In this document: piece by piece, positions 37,711-45,580 of the stretch
Numbering within the stretch: the stretch's first letter is position 1
How the letters are laid out: each line of letters begins with the position of its first letter
Source: Devosia beringensis
GTDB taxonomy: Bacteria > Pseudomonadota > Alphaproteobacteria > Rhizobiales > Devosiaceae
DNA: 64,000 nucleotides
Direction of reading: 5' to 3'
NCBI RefSeq assembly: GCF_014926585.1
Contig: NZ_CP045422.1
Location: forward strand, 2,200,001 to 2,264,000
The notes under the pieces: generated by a model
What the model was told of the DNA's origin: nothing
The model's input: the letters and a program-made list of their open reading frames with translations, nothing else
Database searches by the model: none
Program-made: the position numbers and the translations under genes

Positions 37711-38621
37711 GGGCGCTGCAGGCCGGTGGCGCTGACATAGGTGCTCATCAGATATTGCGAGCAGGTGATGAAGAGCCGGTTCCGCTTGGGGCCGCCAAAG
37801 GTGACATTGGAAGTTTTCGCGCCGGTCTTGATGCGGCCCAGCAGCGTGCCCGCGGGATCATAGACATTCACGCCCAGCCCGGCGCTGGTCCAGATATTGC
37901 CCTCTGTATCGAGCCGGAAGCCGTCAGGCAGGCCGGAATCGATATCGGCAAAGACTTTTGGGTTTGTCAGCGTGCTGCCGTTCACGTTGAACTGGCGGAT
38001 CTGGGCGGGCCAGTCGGGGTCGTGGCTCTGGCCGGTGTCGGACACGTAAAGCACCGATTCATCGGGCGAAAAAGCCAGGCCATTGGGCTTGGCAAAATCG
38101 TCGGCCACCACGCTGAGCGATCCATCGGCCGGATCGAAGCGATAGACGAAGCAGCCGGCCTGCTCCTGATCGGATTTATAGCCTTCGTAATCGCTGAGAA
38201 TGCCGTAGGGCGGATCGGTGAACCAGATCGTGCCGTCGGACTTGACCACCACGTCATTGGGCGAGTTCAGCCGCTTGCCCTGATGGGAATCCACCAGCGT
38301 GGTAATGCTGCCATCCGGCTCGGTGCGCAGCACGGCGCGGGCGCCGTGCGAGCAGGAAATCAGTCTGCCCTCACGGTCGCGGGTATTGCCGTTGACGAAG
38401 TTGGACGGGGTGCGGAACGGGGTGACGCCCAGGTCCGGCACATATTTGAGCATGCGGTTATTGGGAATGTCGCTCCAGACCAGGTAATTGCCGTCGGCAA
38501 ACCACACCGGGCCCTCGGCCCACAGGCAGCCGTCGAAATGGGTTTCGAGCAGCGCATTGCCGACCGTCAGTTCCTTGAAGCGCTTGTCGATGATCTCGAG
38601 CGCGTCGCCGCCAATAGCCAT
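37707..38621 (-). CDS. SMP-30/gluconolactonase-family sugar lactonase
   Basis: A 304-aa six-bladed beta-propeller hydrolase. Metal-ligand residues appear as Glu in LWAEGPVWF near residue 36, Asn in NSPNDVVVKSDGTIWFTDP near 125, and Asp in FSPDESVLYVSDTG near 180. The start at 38621 has GGGAGGA upstream. It would open a sugar lactone, here plausibly L-fucono-lactone, to feed the dehydratase. It is co-directional with the methyltransferase and divergent from lldD. Confidence 0.88.
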   Translation of the reverse strand: MAIGGDALEIIDKRFKELTVGNALLETHFDGCLWAEGPVWFADGNYLVWSDIPNNRMLKYVPDLGVTPFRTPSNFVNGNTRDREGRLISCSHGARAVLRTEPDGSITTLVDSHQGKRLNSPNDVVVKSDGTIWFTDPPYGILSDYEGYKSDQEQAGCFVYRFDPADGSLSVVADDFAKPNGLAFSPDESVLYVSDTGQSHDPDWPAQIRQFNVNGSTLTNPKVFADIDSGLPDGFRLDTEGNIWTSAGLGVNVYDPAGTLLGRIKTGAKTSNVTFGGPKRNRLFITCSQYLMSTYVSATGLQRP

Positions 38622-39057
38622 GATGTTCCTCCCAATTGCCGGCATTTGACGGGAACATGGCCGGCGCGGCAAGCCTGTTATGGCGATGCCATATTAAGGG
38701 CCGTTGCGGTTGCGCACCGAGCATCCTGTCCCAGCCAAAAACAAAGCAGCGACAGGGCGGTAAAGATGTAATCCCCGGCGGCGCCGGCTCGATTAAACTC
38801 ATGCCCATCACCCCGCATGGGCGGCCTGCAGGCGAACAGTGGCGGGGTGAGCCGGGTGGGGGTTTTGCCTCCCCCACAGGTTCCGAGACGGCCGTGCGAG
38901 GACGAGCGATCCCGTGCCGCCGAACAGTTCCAAAAACCGGCACCCCGAGGCGAAGGTCGTCTCATATTTTTACTTACTCAGGGGCGATTGCCGTCTCGGG
39001 GTCCGTCCTTCTTGACACCCGCGCTGCAGGCGGCGCCTTGGCGCGTCCATGTGCCAA

Positions 39058-39086
39058 TTGACGACTAACATGTTAGTTGCTAGGGC
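39058..39086 (+). promoter_or_regulatory. Probable lldD promoter overlapped by the operator
   Basis: TTGACG (39058-39063) is a good -35. A 17-bp spacer leads to TAGGGC (39081-39086), a weak -10. The palindromic operator occupies the spacer, so a bound regulator would block RNA polymerase. Confidence 0.5.
39065..39076. promoter_or_regulatory. GntR operator copy 2: CTAACATGTTAG
   Basis: Identical to the palindrome at 35385-35396, including two extra T's after it. It ends 33 bp before the lldD start. Confidence 0.75.
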
Positions 39087-39109
39087 AGGCTAAGCCTAGG
39101 AGCGCGCCC

Positions 39110-40291
39110 ATGCCCAATCTCGCCAAGATCCTCACCGTCGACGAGATGAAGACCGCGGCGCGGCGCGCGGTGCCCAAGATGTTCTTCGAATATGCCGATA
39201 GCGGCAGCTATACCGAGGGCACCTATCGCGCCAATGAGAGCGATTTTAACAAGATCAGCCTCAAGCAGAAGGTGGCAGTGAACCTTGAGGGTCGCAATCT
39301 CAAGACGCAGATGCTGGGCAAGACCATCGCCATGCCGGTGGCCATTGCCCCGGCGGCGACCGGCGGCATGCAAATCGCCGATGGCGAGATCAAGGCGGCC
39401 AAGGCGGCTGAAAAATTCGGCATTCCCTTTACCCTGTCGACCATGGCCGTGTGCTCGATCGAGGACATTGCCGAGAACACCACGGCGCCGTTCTGGTTCC
39501 AGCTCTATGTCATGCGCGACCGCGGCTTCATCGAGCGGCTGATCGACCGGGCCAAGGCGGCGAAGTGTTCGGCGCTGGTGCTGACCATGGATCTGCAGAT
39601 TCTGGGCCAGCGGCACAAGGACATCCACAATGGCCTGTCCACCCCGCCCAAGTTCAATGCCTATTCGCTCTGGCAGATGATGCAGCACCCGCTCTGGTGT
39701 GCGCGCATGCTGGGCACCAGGCGCCATACCTTCCGCAATATAGTGGGCCATGTCGGCGGCGATCATGACCTGGCCTCGCTGTCCTCCTGGACGGCCAGCC
39801 AGTTCGATCCGACGCTGAACTGGGCCGACGTGGCCTGGGTCAAGAAGCGCTTCGGCGGACCGGTGATCGTCAAGGGCGTGCTCGATGCCGATGACGCGCA
39901 GTCTGCCATCGACAACGGCGCCGATGCCATCGTGGTCTCCAATCATGGCGGCCGCCAGCTCGATGGCGCGCCCTCGACCATTCGCGTGCTGCCCGAGATC
40001 GTCGAGCGGGTCGGCCACAGAACCGAGGTCTATCTCGATAGCGGCATCCGCTCCGGGCAGGATGTGCTGAAGGCTTTGGCCTATGGCGCCAAGGGCACCT
40101 TTATCGGCCGGCCCATGCTCTATGGCCTGGGCGCGGGCGGGGAGGCCGGCGTCACCCGCGTGCTCGACATCATCGCCAAGGAGCTCGACACCACCATGGC
40201 CCTGTGCGGCGAGCGCGACATTGCCAATGTCGGGCTGCACAATATCTATTCCAACGACATTCCGCCGCGCAACGCGCCGCTGGCGCGCTAG
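39110..40291 (+). CDS. lldD: FMN-dependent L-lactate dehydrogenase
   Basis: A 393-aa alpha-hydroxy-acid dehydrogenase that oxidises L-lactate to pyruvate and passes electrons to the respiratory chain. The start at 39110 has TAGGAG upstream. FMN-binding blocks include the phrase PVAIAPAATGGMQIADGE near residue 75 and LDSGIRSGQDVLKALAYGA near 310. The catalytic His is in VSNHGGRQLDG near 282. The shared operator puts it under the same regulator as the sugar-acid genes, which fits if their end products are pyruvate and L-lactate. Confidence 0.93.
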   Translation: MPNLAKILTVDEMKTAARRAVPKMFFEYADSGSYTEGTYRANESDFNKISLKQKVAVNLEGRNLKTQMLGKTIAMPVAIAPAATGGMQIADGEIKAAKAAEKFGIPFTLSTMAVCSIEDIAENTTAPFWFQLYVMRDRGFIERLIDRAKAAKCSALVLTMDLQILGQRHKDIHNGLSTPPKFNAYSLWQMMQHPLWCARMLGTRRHTFRNIVGHVGGDHDLASLSSWTASQFDPTLNWADVAWVKKRFGGPVIVKGVLDADDAQSAIDNGADAIVVSNHGGRQLDGAPSTIRVLPEIVERVGHRTEVYLDSGIRSGQDVLKALAYGAKGTFIGRPMLYGLGAGGEAGVTRVLDIIAKELDTTMALCGERDIANVGLHNIYSNDIPPRNAPLAR

Positions 40292-40293
40292 AG

Positions 40294-41097
40294 TTATCCC
40301 CGGTAGGGGCGGCCGCTGTTAACATCGCCCTCGGTGAGCTGGGCATAGATGGCCCCGGCCAGTGCCTTCATCTGCTCCTGGGGCAAGGTGCCCACCACGG
40401 TGCAGGTGATGCGGGTATTGGCCCAGTAAAAGGCCTCGGCGCCGTCATAGGCGGTGAACTGATAGGCCGGTTCGCCGCCGGGCAGGGCAGCCGTGACATA
40501 GATGGTGACGCGTTGCTGGTCGGCATTTTCATACATCAGCTGGGCGGCGCGGCCGCCGGTGTCGGGCTCGCCGGGCAACAGGCGTCCGCCCACCAGGGCA
40601 AAGCCCTGGGCATCGAGGTCGGGCATGCCCAGCGTGGTGTCGAGCCTGTTGGACAGCCAGGTCGACAGATGCTCGCTATCGTCGCTGCCGACTTCCACGG
40701 CATGGCGGTTCTCGGCGACATAGACGGTGTGGGCATTGACCGCGTCGGCAATCAGCGTGGCGCTGGCGGGCCGGGCATCGAAGAGCGGGCGCGCGAACCA
40801 GCCCATGCCCAGGCCGAGGCCGACCAGCACGACGGCGGCCACGGCCCAACCCCAGGACCGGATGCGGCGGGGGCCGATCTCGGCGGCCAGGCGGCGCGGT
40901 CGCAGGCGTGCCGGCACGGGTTCGGCGCCGGCAGGGCCGAACAGCGTCCGGATAGCGTCGTTCTGGCGCTGGATCATGGCAATTTCGGCAGCGGCCTCGG
41001 GATTGGCCAGCAGATAGGCATCGACGGTGGCGCGCTCCCCCTCGGGCAATTGGCCATCGGCATAGGCCATCAGCATGTCGCGGGTGATCTCGTTCAT
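40294..41097 (-). CDS. Anti-sigma factor, membrane-anchored
   Basis: A 267-aa protein. The N-terminal 60 residues form an anti-sigma domain (MLMAYADGQLPEGERATVDAYLLAN); no zinc-binding His/Cys set is evident. One membrane helix lies near residues 83-103. The periplasmic C-terminal domain of about 160 residues shows TVYVAENRHAVEV and ENADQQRVTIYV, as in RskA-like and related regulators. It overlaps the upstream sigma gene by 4 bp (ATGA), the usual pairing. It would hold the sigma factor until an envelope signal is sensed. Confidence 0.88.
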   Translation of the reverse strand: MNEITRDMLMAYADGQLPEGERATVDAYLLANPEAAAEIAMIQRQNDAIRTLFGPAGAEPVPARLRPRRLAAEIGPRRIRSWGWAVAAVVLVGLGLGMGWFARPLFDARPASATLIADAVNAHTVYVAENRHAVEVGSDDSEHLSTWLSNRLDTTLGMPDLDAQGFALVGGRLLPGEPDTGGRAAQLMYENADQQRVTIYVTAALPGGEPAYQFTAYDGAEAFYWANTRITCTVVGTLPQEQMKALAGAIYAQLTEGDVNSGRPYRG

Positions 41098-41600
41098 TTC
41101 ACCGTCCTCAGATGCGGCTCTGCCGGGGTGCCGGTCAGCAGGCGCAGCGCAGCGCGGGCGCGGCCCAGACGGCTCATCAGCGTGCCAGCGGGAATGTGCA
41201 GGATGTCGGCAGCCTCCTGGTATGAAAAGCCTTCAAGCGCGACCAGCAGCAGGGCCTCCTTCTGCTCTGTTGGCAGGGTCTGGATGGCTCGGGCCATTTC
41301 GGCGAGGGCCAGATGACCCGGCTGGGGAGCGGGTGTTGCAAGTTCGGGGACGGTGTCGATATCGACCTGTTGCCCCCGCCTATGGGAGGAACGCAGGGCG
41401 TTGCGATAAAGGTTCAGCAGAATGGTAAAAAGCCAGGCGCGGACCGGCCCGGTAGGCCGGAACAGGCCACGCTTGGCAATGGCGCGTTCCAGGCAATCCT
41501 GCACCAGGTCATCGGCCAGATCGATATTGCGCGTCAGCGCCCGGGCATAGCGCCGCAGGGCTGGAACGCAGGCTTCGACCTGGTCGAGAAACTGGTCCAT
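41094..41600 (-). CDS. ECF-type RNA polymerase sigma factor
   Basis: A 168-aa sigma factor. Region 2 (about residues 8-75) contains DLADDLVQDCLERA and FTILLNLYRN; region 4 (about 105-158) contains LPTEQKEALLLVALEGFSYQEAADIL and a helix-turn-helix. The short length and missing regions 1 and 3 define the ECF group. It is placed between the COG4315 gene upstream and its anti-sigma downstream, all on one strand. Confidence 0.93.
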   Translation of the reverse strand: MDQFLDQVEACVPALRRYARALTRNIDLADDLVQDCLERAIAKRGLFRPTGPVRAWLFTILLNLYRNALRSSHRRGQQVDIDTVPELATPAPQPGHLALAEMARAIQTLPTEQKEALLLVALEGFSYQEAADILHIPAGTLMSRLGRARAALRLLTGTPAEPHLRTVK

Positions 41601-41612
41601 GAACTGTCCGGA

Positions 41613-42011
41613 TTATTCGATGGCAAGATGCCAGACGCCACCGACGCCGTCACCCTTGATGTCGCCGGCGGCCATGTCCTCGTACCAGTAATACAGCGGC
41701 CAGCCGTCATGGGCCCACATCTTGGCGCCGTCGTCGCGCGTCACGACAGTGAACTCGCCTTCGTCCTTGGCATCGGCGGCGGCCATCAGCGGTGGCCATT
41801 TGACGGCGCAGTCGCCATTGCAGACGCTTTTGCCATCACCCTTGGTGTCCTTGTCGAAGGTGTAGAGCGTCATGCCATTGGCATCGGTCAGCACGGACTT
41901 GCCGGCAATGTCGACGGACTTGACGGCGCCACCGAGATAGTCGGCGGCCAGTGCGGGCAGGCTCAGGAAGGCAAGGGCGGCGACGCCGGCCAGGATGGTT
42001 CGGATCTGCAT
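41613..42011 (-). CDS. Exported COG4315 protein with Yx(FWY)xxD motif
   Basis: A 132-aa protein. The signal peptide ends ALAAD; there is no lipobox Cys. Two repeats of the family occur: LTDANGMTLYTFDKD near residue 45 and WAHDGWPLYYWYEDM near 102, with a conserved CNGDCAVKWPPL (two Cys) between them. The function is unknown, though it often accompanies ECF sigma/anti-sigma genes and may be part of their signal. It is first in the three-gene unit, 12 bp before the sigma gene. A strong GAGGGAGA precedes the ATG. Confidence 0.88.
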   Translation of the reverse strand: MQIRTILAGVAALAFLSLPALAADYLGGAVKSVDIAGKSVLTDANGMTLYTFDKDTKGDGKSVCNGDCAVKWPPLMAAADAKDEGEFTVVTRDDGAKMWAHDGWPLYYWYEDMAAGDIKGDGVGGVWHLAIE

Positions 42012-42258
42012 GGGGATCTCCCTCGGGGTTGCGGGGCCGCTTGTGCGGTCCTCATGGCGATCAACACCGCGCAGCCCGGTTTAATCCCGGATGCCGGAAA
42101 AATCTTATCCGAAGAGATTAGCCGGCCAGAAGACAAGAGGCTGGACAGGGCGGTGGGACATTGCTTTGGTAGCGCCAACTGGTGCGCACCGTCTGGGAGA
42201 GGGCGACAAGCGACACCGGCGCTGCCGGCAAAACGCCGGCGGCTTACGGAGGAACGCA

Positions 42259-43359
42259 ATGAAAAGACGCGAATTTTTCAAGACCGCTTCGGTCGCCACC
42301 ATCGGCGCCGCTGCGGCCACCACACTGGCGGCCCCAGCCCTGGCCCAGGGCAATATCACCTGGCGCATGGTCACCACCTGGCCGAAGAACTTTCCGGGCC
42401 TGGGCGTCGGCGCGCAGACGCTGGCCGATCGCATCACCAAGGCCTCGGGTGGCCGTCTCACCGTGCAGGTCTTTGCTGCCGGCGAAATGGTGCCGGGCCT
42501 GCAGGCGCTCGACGCCGTCATCGACGGCTCGGCCGAAATGAGCCATGGCACGCCCTATTACTGGCAGAACAAGAGCCAGGCGCTGAGCTTTTTCACCGGC
42601 GTGCCCTTCGGCATGACCAATCGTGAGCTGACCGCCTGGGTGCGCTATCTCGGCGGCCAGGAAATCTGGGACAAGGTCTATGACCAGTTCGGTCTGCAGG
42701 GCTTCCTGTCGGGCGATACCGGCACGCAGGCCGGCGGCTGGTTCCGCAATGAACTGACCGGCGTTGCCGATATCCAGGGCCTGCGCTTCCGCACGCCGGG
42801 CCTGGGTGGCCAGGTCTGGGGCAAGCTGGGCGCTTCGGTGACCAACCTTGCCGCCGGCGAAATCTTTGCCGCCCTGCAGTCGGGTACGCTCGATGCCGCC
42901 GAATTCGTCGGCCCCTACAACGATCTGGCGCTGGGCTTTTACCAGATCGCCAAGAACTACTACTTCCCCAGCTTCGTCGAGCCGGGCCTCGCCACGGAAA
43001 TCGCCGTCGACAAGGCCAAGTTCCAGGCCCTGCCGGAAGACCTGCAGGAAATCGTCCGCATTGCCGCCCAGGCTTCCTATGACGAGGTGGCTTCGGACAT
43101 GTATGCCAATGATCCGCGCGCGCTCAATGCGCTGGTCAGCGAGCATGGCGTGCAGGTGCGCCGCTTCCCCGAGGAGATCATGGAAGCCGGTGCCAAGGCA
43201 TCGATGGAACTGATCGCCGAAATCCGCGAAGGCGGCGACGCGCTGACCAAGGAAACGGCCGAGAGCTTCGTCTCGGCGTTCAACCTGCTGCGCCAGCGCA
43301 CCGAAGGCACCGACATGCCCTATCTGGCGGCCCGCGAGAAGTACATCAAGTACACCTGA
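42259..43359 (+). CDS. TRAP transporter substrate-binding protein, TakP-like
   Basis: A 366-aa periplasmic protein. The N-terminus KRREFFKTASVATIG has a twin-arginine pattern, so export of the folded protein by Tat is likely. The body matches the 2-oxo-acid-binding TakP group: AAGEMVPGLQALDAV near residue 75, TGTQAGGWFRNEL near 160 and DAAEFVGPYNDLALGFYQIA near 215. GGAGG stands six bases before the ATG. The permease genes lie on the opposite strand, converging at a shared terminator, so the binding protein is transcribed apart from them. Confidence 0.92.
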   Translation: MKRREFFKTASVATIGAAAATTLAAPALAQGNITWRMVTTWPKNFPGLGVGAQTLADRITKASGGRLTVQVFAAGEMVPGLQALDAVIDGSAEMSHGTPYYWQNKSQALSFFTGVPFGMTNRELTAWVRYLGGQEIWDKVYDQFGLQGFLSGDTGTQAGGWFRNELTGVADIQGLRFRTPGLGGQVWGKLGASVTNLAAGEIFAALQSGTLDAAEFVGPYNDLALGFYQIAKNYYFPSFVEPGLATEIAVDKAKFQALPEDLQEIVRIAAQASYDEVASDMYANDPRALNALVSEHGVQVRRFPEEIMEAGAKASMELIAEIREGGDALTKETAESFVSAFNLLRQRTEGTDMPYLAAREKYIKYT

Positions 43360-43380
43360 CGCCACGCAGGCGACAATGAG

Positions 43381-43410
43381 AAAGGCCCGGGGAAATCCCC
43401 GGGCCTTTTG
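43381..43410. terminator. Bidirectional terminator between the TRAP genes
   Basis: A stem of about 12 bp (aaggcccgggg with ccccgggcctt) with a short loop has A-rich and T-rich flanks on both sides. It can end transcription of the binding-protein gene on the plus strand and of the permease genes on the minus strand. Confidence 0.9.
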
Positions 43411-43416
43411 CTTGTG

Positions 43417-44808
43417 CTAATTGTAGATCAGCCGGGGCAGCCAGGTGATCAGGTCGGGGAATAGGAAGAGAAGAAACAGGCCGGTGATCTGCAGCAGTAC
43501 GAAGGGGATGACACCCTTGTAGATCATGCCGGTGCTGATGCTGCGTGGCGCCACGCCACGCAGGTAGAACAGGGCAAAGCCGAAGGGCGGGGTCAGGAAG
43601 CTGGTCTGCAGGTTGACGCCAACCATCACGCCCAGCCAGATCGGATCGACCCCCAGGGCCAGCAGCACGGGCGCGGTGATGGGGATGACAATGAAGATGA
43701 TCTCGAAGGTGTCGAGGATGAAGCCGAGCAGGAACATGATCAGCATGACGATGATGGTGGCGCCGATGGCGCCGCCCGGCATGGCCGAGAGGAATTCATG
43801 CACCAGATTGTCGCCGCCCATCATGCGGAAGACGATCGAGAAGACCGCGGCACCGAACAGGATGATGAAGACCATCGAGGTGATGGTGGCGGTGGAGACC
43901 ACGGCCTGGCGCAGGATCGAAAAGCCCAGCCTGCCCCGCAGGGCGGCCAGCACCATGGCGCCGATGGCGCCGACAGAGGCCGCCTCGGTCGGCGTGGCGA
44001 CGCCGGCCAGGATCGACCCGAGCACGGCCAGGATCAGCAGCAGTGGCGGCACCAGCGCCACGAAGACCTCGCGCATCAGCCCGGCCTTCTCGGCTTGGGG
44101 TACCGGCGTGGCGGGGCAGGACTTGGGGTCGGTGACCGCCTTGAAGACCACCCAGCTGGCATAGAGCCCGACCAGCAGCAGGCCGGGAATGATGGCGCCG
44201 GCAAACAGTGCACCCACCGAAACGGGCTCGGGGGCGAAATTGCCCTTTTCCATCTGCACCTGGGCATTGATGCCCGAGAGGATGTCCGCCATGAAGATCA
44301 GGACGGTCGATGGCGGGATGATCTGTCCCAGCGTGCCCGAGGCGCAGATGACCCCGGTCGCCAGTTTGGGATCGTAGCCGGCGCGCAGCATGGCCGGCAG
44401 CGAGATCAGGCCCATGGTGACGACGGTCGCGCCGACGACGCCGGTGGAGGCGGCCAGCAGGGCGCCGACCAGGATCACCGAAAGGCCGAGACCGCCGCGC
44501 AGATTGCCGAACAGCTTGCCCATGGTCAGCAGCAATTGCTCGGCAATGCCGCTTCGTTCCAGCATCACGCCCATGAAGACAAAGAGCGGCACCGCCACCA
44601 GCACTTCATTGGTCATCAGGCCGATATAGCGACCAACCAGGGACCCGTAATTGGAGGGGTCGAAGACGCCGAGCATCCAACCGACGAGGCCGAAGATCAG
44701 GGCTGTGCCGGCCAGCGAGAAAGCCACCGGAAAGCCAAGCATCAGCACGCCGATGACGCCAACAAACATCAGGGCGGCGAGAATTTCACCAAGCAGGATC
44801 GGGTCCAT
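43417..44808 (-). CDS. dctM: TRAP transporter large permease
   Basis: A 463-aa membrane protein with about 12-13 helices. Signature segments are VPLFVFMGVMLERSG near residue 75, STGVVGATVVTMGLISLPAM near 122, GTLGQIIPPSTVLI near 158, GVATPTEAASVGAIG near 270 and NLQTSFLTPPFGFALFYLRG near 405. It uses an ion gradient to take up the ligand delivered by the binding protein. The ATG at 44808 overlaps the stop of the small permease gene (TGATG). Confidence 0.94.
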   Translation of the reverse strand: MDPILLGEILAALMFVGVIGVLMLGFPVAFSLAGTALIFGLVGWMLGVFDPSNYGSLVGRYIGLMTNEVLVAVPLFVFMGVMLERSGIAEQLLLTMGKLFGNLRGGLGLSVILVGALLAASTGVVGATVVTMGLISLPAMLRAGYDPKLATGVICASGTLGQIIPPSTVLIFMADILSGINAQVQMEKGNFAPEPVSVGALFAGAIIPGLLLVGLYASWVVFKAVTDPKSCPATPVPQAEKAGLMREVFVALVPPLLLILAVLGSILAGVATPTEAASVGAIGAMVLAALRGRLGFSILRQAVVSTATITSMVFIILFGAAVFSIVFRMMGGDNLVHEFLSAMPGGAIGATIIVMLIMFLLGFILDTFEIIFIVIPITAPVLLALGVDPIWLGVMVGVNLQTSFLTPPFGFALFYLRGVAPRSISTGMIYKGVIPFVLLQITGLFLLFLFPDLITWLPRLIYN

Positions 44809-45371
44809 CAATGGGCTTCCTTGGCGTCATTGGCGCTGTAGCGCAGGTGTTCGGGCAGCAATTGTTCGCGATCTGCCAAGACCAGGATGGCGCGCAGCGC
44901 CATGGCCAGGCCCTGCAGGCCGACCAGAACGCAGAAGACGATGATGAAGCTCTTGAGCACGAACAGGCCCGGCATGCCGCCGATATTGCTCGAACCCTCG
45001 TAATAGCCCCAGGAGCGGGCAACCGCTACCCAGCCGAACTGGAAGACAACATAGATAAAGGGCATCAGGAAGAAGACGACGCCGAACAGATCGGCCATGG
45101 CTTTGCGACGAACCGGCGCCGGGCGATAGAAAATGTCGACGCGCACATGGTCGTCGCGCAGCAGGGCAAAGCCGGCCACGCCGGTGAACATGGCCCCGCT
45201 GAGCCAGACATAAAGGTCCTGCACCCACAGCGTCGATGTATTGAAGAAATAGCGCTGCACCACGACGGTGAAACAGACCAGCACGCAGGCCAGCGCCAAC
45301 CAGGAGAGGGTCTCGCCGACCACCCTGTTGAGGGCACTGATGGCCCTGACAATCCAGGCAAGAAGTTGCAA
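44808..45371 (-). CDS. dctQ: TRAP transporter small permease
   Basis: A 187-aa protein with four membrane helices (about residues 20-40, 58-75, 92-112, 138-160). It contains the family phrase LWVQDLYVWLSGAMF. The start codon is TTG with GGAGGA seven bases upstream. It forms the complex with the large permease encoded directly after it. Confidence 0.92.
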   Translation of the reverse strand: MQLLAWIVRAISALNRVVGETLSWLALACVLVCFTVVVQRYFFNTSTLWVQDLYVWLSGAMFTGVAGFALLRDDHVRVDIFYRPAPVRRKAMADLFGVVFFLMPFIYVVFQFGWVAVARSWGYYEGSSNIGGMPGLFVLKSFIIVFCVLVGLQGLAMALRAILVLADREQLLPEHLRYSANDAKEAH

Positions 45372-45580
45372 CAGCTGGTCCTCCCTTGTCCCCTCGATGG
45401 CCCGCTGGTCTTGATCCCAGTTCGAGCCCGACTATCCTTGGATTGAGCAGGATAAGCCCGCAAGGTCAACTGTCACGCCGTCGTCTGCGACGAAAGTCGC
45501 CTCAAGCTGGTGACAAAGCCGGCAGAAATGCTATGTCGCTGCCCATCGCGCCCAAGCGCGATCTGGCGGGGGAGCAGTGC

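Larger units (their letters stand above)
38622..39109. other. 488-bp non-coding interval with nested inverted repeats
   Basis: No convincing gene is seen between the lactonase and lldD. The interval holds several complementary segments. GTGGGGG/CCCCCAC form a small hairpin (38856-38877). A larger nested set follows: CCGAGACGGC (38883-38892) with GCCGTCTCGG (38990-38999), then inside it GAGGACGA with TCGTCTC (one bulge) and GTGCCG with CGGCAC. This could be a structured RNA of about 120 nt on either strand. The right end holds the lldD promoter and operator. Confidence 0.5.

Noticed and set aside
38771..38950. Minus-strand resemblance to a cobalamin riboswitch core (CCCCGCCACTGT at 38836-38847, a preceding hairpin, and GGTGCC upstream).
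   Set aside because: The B12-box is absent or very poor, and the downstream gene (an SMP-30 lactonase) is not a cobalamin-related target. An RNA covariance-model scan would decide it.
42012..42120. A possible ECF-type promoter (GGGATTAAA-like followed by GTTG on the minus strand) upstream of the COG4315 gene.
   Set aside because: The match is weak and I cannot tell which consensus this sigma factor uses. Shared motifs with other targets in the genome would be needed.
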